Shown here: one piece after another, positions 3,705-6,469 of the stretch
Layout: each line of letters opens with the position of its first letter
Numbering within the stretch: position 1 is the stretch's first letter
Assembly: GCA_910585565.1 (NCBI GenBank)
Contig: CAJUFC010000064.1
Coordinates: forward strand, 1-6,469
Direction: 5' to 3'
DNA from: an uncultured Eggerthellaceae bacterium
GTDB lineage: Bacteria; Actinomycetota; Coriobacteriia; Coriobacteriales; Eggerthellaceae
DNA: 6,469 nt
Translations under genes and position numbers: made by a program
The notes under the pieces: generated by a model
The model's database searches: none
Told to the model about the DNA's origin: nothing
What the model saw: the letters and a program-made list of their open reading frames with translations, nothing else

Positions 3705-6469
3705 ATGCCCGTACAGTTCAAGATGCGCAAGGGCACGACGCAGCCTGTCTCGCCTTCAGTCGAAGAGGCCATCTCAGCCAGGCTTGCGGTCGCTCCGCTC
3801 GTTGCTCGCATTCTCGTCGCGCGCGGCTTGACCGACCCGGAAGAAGCATTCAGGTTCGTGAACCCGTCGCTCGAGCGCGATTGGCTCAATCCGTGCGACA
3901 TCGTTGGCCTTTCCGAGGCGATCGATGCGATCGAGTCGGCCATCGATGCGCACCGTCACATCGTCGTCTTCGGCGACTTCGACCTCGATGGCATCTCGGC
4001 CACGACCGTCATGACGCGCGCGCTGCGCTATTTCGGGGCGCACGTCACGCCGTTCATCCCGCGCCGCTTCGAGGAGGGCTATGGGCTGAGCGTCGAGGCC
4101 ATCGCGCGCCTCAAGGAGCTTTCCCCCGAGCTCGTCGTCACGGTCGACTGCGGCATATCGTGCCGCGGCGAGGTGGCCTCCTTGCTCGCAGACGGCGTCG
4201 ACGTCGTCGTCACCGACCATCACGAGGCCGCCACGCAGGTGCCCGAGGGCATTCCGGTGGTCGACCCCAAGGCGCAGGAAGGCTCGCCCTCGGCGGTCCT
4301 TGCCGGGGTGGGCGTCGCGCTCAAGGTGGTGCAAGCGCTGGCGTCGCGGCGCGGGTTTCCGCACCTGTGGCGCGACTACACCGACTTTGCCACCCTGGGC
4401 ACCGTGGCCGACCTCATGCCCATGCTCGGGGAGAACCGTCCGCTGGTAGCTGATGGATTGCGCCTCATGAACGAGAGCCCGCGCCCGTGCATCGCGGCGC
4501 TCATGCAGGTCGCTGGCGTGGCGGACAAGCCGCTTACGGCCTCGAACCTGAGCTTCACGTTGGTGCCGCGCCTCAATGCGGCGGGGCGCATGGGGGATGC
4601 GGAGCTGGCGCTCGACCTCTTGATGAGCGACGACGCCGACGAGGCTACCGCGCTCGCGCAGAAGCTCGATGCGCTCAACAAGTCGCGTCGCGAGATAGAG
4701 GCCGAGCTCTCCGCCACGGCTGAGGAGAAGGTCGCTGCCGAATATGGCGGCGAGCGCGCCATCGTCGTTGCGGGCGAGGGGTGGCACGAGGGCGTGAAGG
4801 GCATCGTCGCCTCGCGCCTCGTCAACAAGTATGGCGTGCCGTCGCTGCTGTTCACCGTGGACGGCGACGAGGCGCGCGGAAGTGGGCGTTCGGTCGGCAA
4901 CATCAACCTGTTCGACGCCATTGCGAGCGCGTCCGACCTCTTGGTGCGCTTCGGCGGCCATGGGGCCGCTGTCGGCGTCACGCTGCCCGCCAAGAACCTT
5001 GACGCGTTCAGGCAGCGCCTGTGCGCATACATGGATGCGGTGCCAAGCGAGGAGTTCAGCCCGGCCCTCGAGGTAGATGCCGTTGTGGGGCTGGGGGAGC
5101 TTACGCTTGAGGCGGTCGGGGAGGTCGGGCTGCTGGCGCCGTTTGGCCAAGAGAACCCCGAGCCGGTGCTGCTTGCGCGTGGCGTCATGCTCGACCAGTG
5201 CCGCGCCGTCGGGGCGGACAAGAATCACTTCTCGTGCAAGCTCACCGACGGGCGGCACCGCATCAGCGGCATCCTCTTCCACTGCGAGGACATCGACGCG
5301 CTCATGCTCAACGAATCCATCGTGGACGCGGCGTTCACCGTGCAAGTCGACGAGTGGCGCGGCGTGAAGAGCGTGAAGGCCATGCTCAAGGAGCTGTCGT
5401 GCGCCCGTGGGTGCGGATGCCTCGACGCATGCATCGATCCGGACGTGCGCGACTTCATGGATGCCCTCTATGCGCGCGACGTGGACGATGCTGCGTGCTG
5501 TCGCGAGTGCGCGCAGGTCAGCGCGGAGGGCGTCTCGGCCGCGCGGGCGCATTGGTCGCGCTTGGCCGAGACAGACCCCCGCTCGCTCGAGCGCGAGATC
5601 GTGCGCGCCATCATCGGCGAGCATGCGCCCCACGCCACCCAGCGCGAGATACTGGACATGCTGGATGCGGGCCGGTCGGTCTTGGGCGTGATGGCGACGG
5701 GTCGCGGCAAGTCGCTCGTGTTCCAGGTGCATGCGGCGATGCTGGCGCTGCGCGAGCACAAGGCGAGCTTGTTCGTCTATCCCCTGCGCGCCCTCATGGC
5801 CGACCAGGTATTTCACCTCGAGCGCCAGCTCGCTCGGTTCGGGCTGAGCTGTCGCGTGCTCAACGGCGAGACGCCTGCATCCGAGCGCCAGGCGACCTAT
5901 GCGGGCCTGGCGTCAGGGGACGTCGATATCGTCCTTACGACGCCGGAGTACCTGTCCTGGCATGCAGACGAGCTTGCCGGCTGCTCGAGGATCGGCTTCA
6001 TGGTCGTTGACGAGGCGCATCATATCGGGCAGGCGAAGGCAGGCGCGCGTCCGGCGTACAGGGAGCTGGGCCGCGTTGCCGAGCAGTTGGGCAACCCGGT
6101 CGTGCTGGCGGTGACCGCAACGGCCCCAAGCGACGTCGCGCGCGACATCGAGGACGTCTTGCCCATCGAGCAGAGCGTGGTCGACGAATCCTCGCGCGAC
6201 AACCTCCACATCGACGACCAGCGCGGCATTCGCAATCGCGACGACTATCTGGCGCACATCGTCTCGTCAGGCCAGAAGTGCGTGGTCTACGTCAACTCGC
6301 GCGAGGTGTCGGTCGCGGTAGCGCGCACGCTGCGCATGAGGCTGCCGCATCTGGCAGCCCTCATCGGCTTCTACAACGCCGGCATCAACCGCGACGAGCG
6401 CTCGCGCATCGAGGAGCTGTTCCGCTCAGGCGACATGCAGGTGCTTGTCGCCACCTCCGCCTTCGGCGA
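3705..6469 (+). CDS. recJ: RecJ single-strand DNA exonuclease fused to a RecQ-like helicase (3' end beyond window)
   Basis: One frame stays open for 921 codons and leaves the window without a stop. Residues 1-565 form a complete RecJ core, a metal-dependent 5'-3' single-strand DNA exonuclease. The DHH domain has GDFDLDG (90-96), VTVDCGIS (145-152), TDHHE (170-174) and LGTVADLMPM (231-240). PRLNAAGRMGDAE (288-300) follows. The DHHA1 domain has GWHEGVKGIVASRL (359-372), RGSGRSVGNINLFDA (391-405) and RFGGHGAAVG (415-424). An OB-type region includes APFGQENPEP (478-487). Residues 566-602 hold seven cysteines. From about 640 a RecQ-like helicase begins: a Q-motif-like segment around Gln646, Walker A MATGRGKS (663-670), YPLRALMADQV (692-702), DEAHH (769-773), TATAP (804-808), then lobe 2 with CVVYVNSRE (859-867) and VATSAFG (915-921). 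Joining unwinding to 5'-strand degradation suggests end resection in recombinational repair. Any RQC, zinc or HRDC domain would lie beyond the window. Confidence 0.93.
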   Translation, partial: MPVQFKMRKGTTQPVSPSVEEAISARLAVAPLVARILVARGLTDPEEAFRFVNPSLERDWLNPCDIVGLSEAIDAIESAIDAHRHIVVFGDFDLDGISATTVMTRALRYFGAHVTPFIPRRFEEGYGLSVEAIARLKELSPELVVTVDCGISCRGEVASLLADGVDVVVTDHHEAATQVPEGIPVVDPKAQEGSPSAVLAGVGVALKVVQALASRRGFPHLWRDYTDFATLGTVADLMPMLGENRPLVADGLRLMNESPRPCIAALMQVAGVADKPLTASNLSFTLVPRLNAAGRMGDAELALDLLMSDDADEATALAQKLDALNKSRREIEAELSATAEEKVAAEYGGERAIVVAGEGWHEGVKGIVASRLVNKYGVPSLLFTVDGDEARGSGRSVGNINLFDAIASASDLLVRFGGHGAAVGVTLPAKNLDAFRQRLCAYMDAVPSEEFSPALEVDAVVGLGELTLEAVGEVGLLAPFGQENPEPVLLARGVMLDQCRAVGADKNHFSCKLTDGRHRISGILFHCEDIDALMLNESIVDAAFTVQVDEWRGVKSVKAMLKELSCARGCGCLDACIDPDVRDFMDALYARDVDDAACCRECAQVSAEGVSAARAHWSRLAETDPRSLEREIVRAIIGEHAPHATQREILDMLDAGRSVLGVMATGRGKSLVFQVHAAMLALREHKASLFVYPLRALMADQVFHLERQLARFGLSCRVLNGETPASERQATYAGLASGDVDIVLTTPEYLSWHADELAGCSRIGFMVVDEAHHIGQAKAGARPAYRELGRVAEQLGNPVVLAVTATAPSDVARDIEDVLPIEQSVVDESSRDNLHIDDQRGIRNRDDYLAHIVSSGQKCVVYVNSREVSVAVARTLRMRLPHLAALIGFYNAGINRDERSRIEELFRSGDMQVLVATSAFG

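Noticed and set aside
3650..3943. A 97-codon minus-strand frame whose C-terminus is hydrophobic and phenylalanine-rich, reaching into the intergenic gap.
   Set aside because: The hydrophobic end is simply the complement of the A-rich recJ leader, and the rest is antisense to the RecJ N-terminus.
5400..5640. The possibility that recJ ends after the OB region and the helicase is a separate gene.
   Set aside because: The frame is continuous, with no stop codon and no ribosome binding site and start codon pair that would suggest a new gene in the linker.
3774..5816. A 680-codon open frame on the minus strand opposite recJ.
   Set aside because: It lies wholly antisense to a frame with clear RecJ and helicase motifs, shows no recognisable domain, and its His/Arg/Ala-rich composition is typical of the reverse strand of GC-rich genes.

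Overview
The window is a GC-rich, gene-dense chromosomal segment with four protein-coding genes and no sign of mobile elements, CRISPR arrays, tRNA or rRNA. The composition, the adjacent ftsY and ffh genes, a pyrophosphate-type phosphofructokinase and a RecJ fused to a RecQ-like helicase together suggest a high-GC Gram-positive bacterium, most likely an actinobacterium of the Coriobacteriia. That placement is inference from gene content, not from a marker sequence.

Layout: (1) 1-748, + strand: the 3' part of ftsY, the signal recognition particle (SRP) receptor, with an unusual 100-residue tail after the GTPase domain. (2) 798-2204, + strand: complete ffh, the SRP GTPase, probably co-transcribed with ftsY. 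(3) 2205-2340: a gap between converging genes holding a perfect 22-bp inverted repeat, read as a shared two-way terminator. (4) 2339-3550, - strand: a phosphofructokinase with the residues typical of pyrophosphate-dependent enzymes. (5) 3551-3704: an AT-richer gap between diverging genes with candidate promoters for both. (6) 3705-6469, + strand, running off the window: recJ encoding a 5'-3' single-strand exonuclease fused in one frame to a RecQ-like helicase, joined by a cysteine-rich linker.

How the genes work together: FtsY and Ffh form the co-translational membrane-targeting GTPase pair. The phosphofructokinase is a separate glycolytic unit. RecJ-RecQ looks like a single-polypeptide end-resection machine that combines two activities of the RecF recombination pathway. 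The most interesting part of the window is this fusion, especially its seven-cysteine linker and a helicase aromatic-rich loop that has lost its aromatic residues. Nothing else points to a new defence or mobile system.
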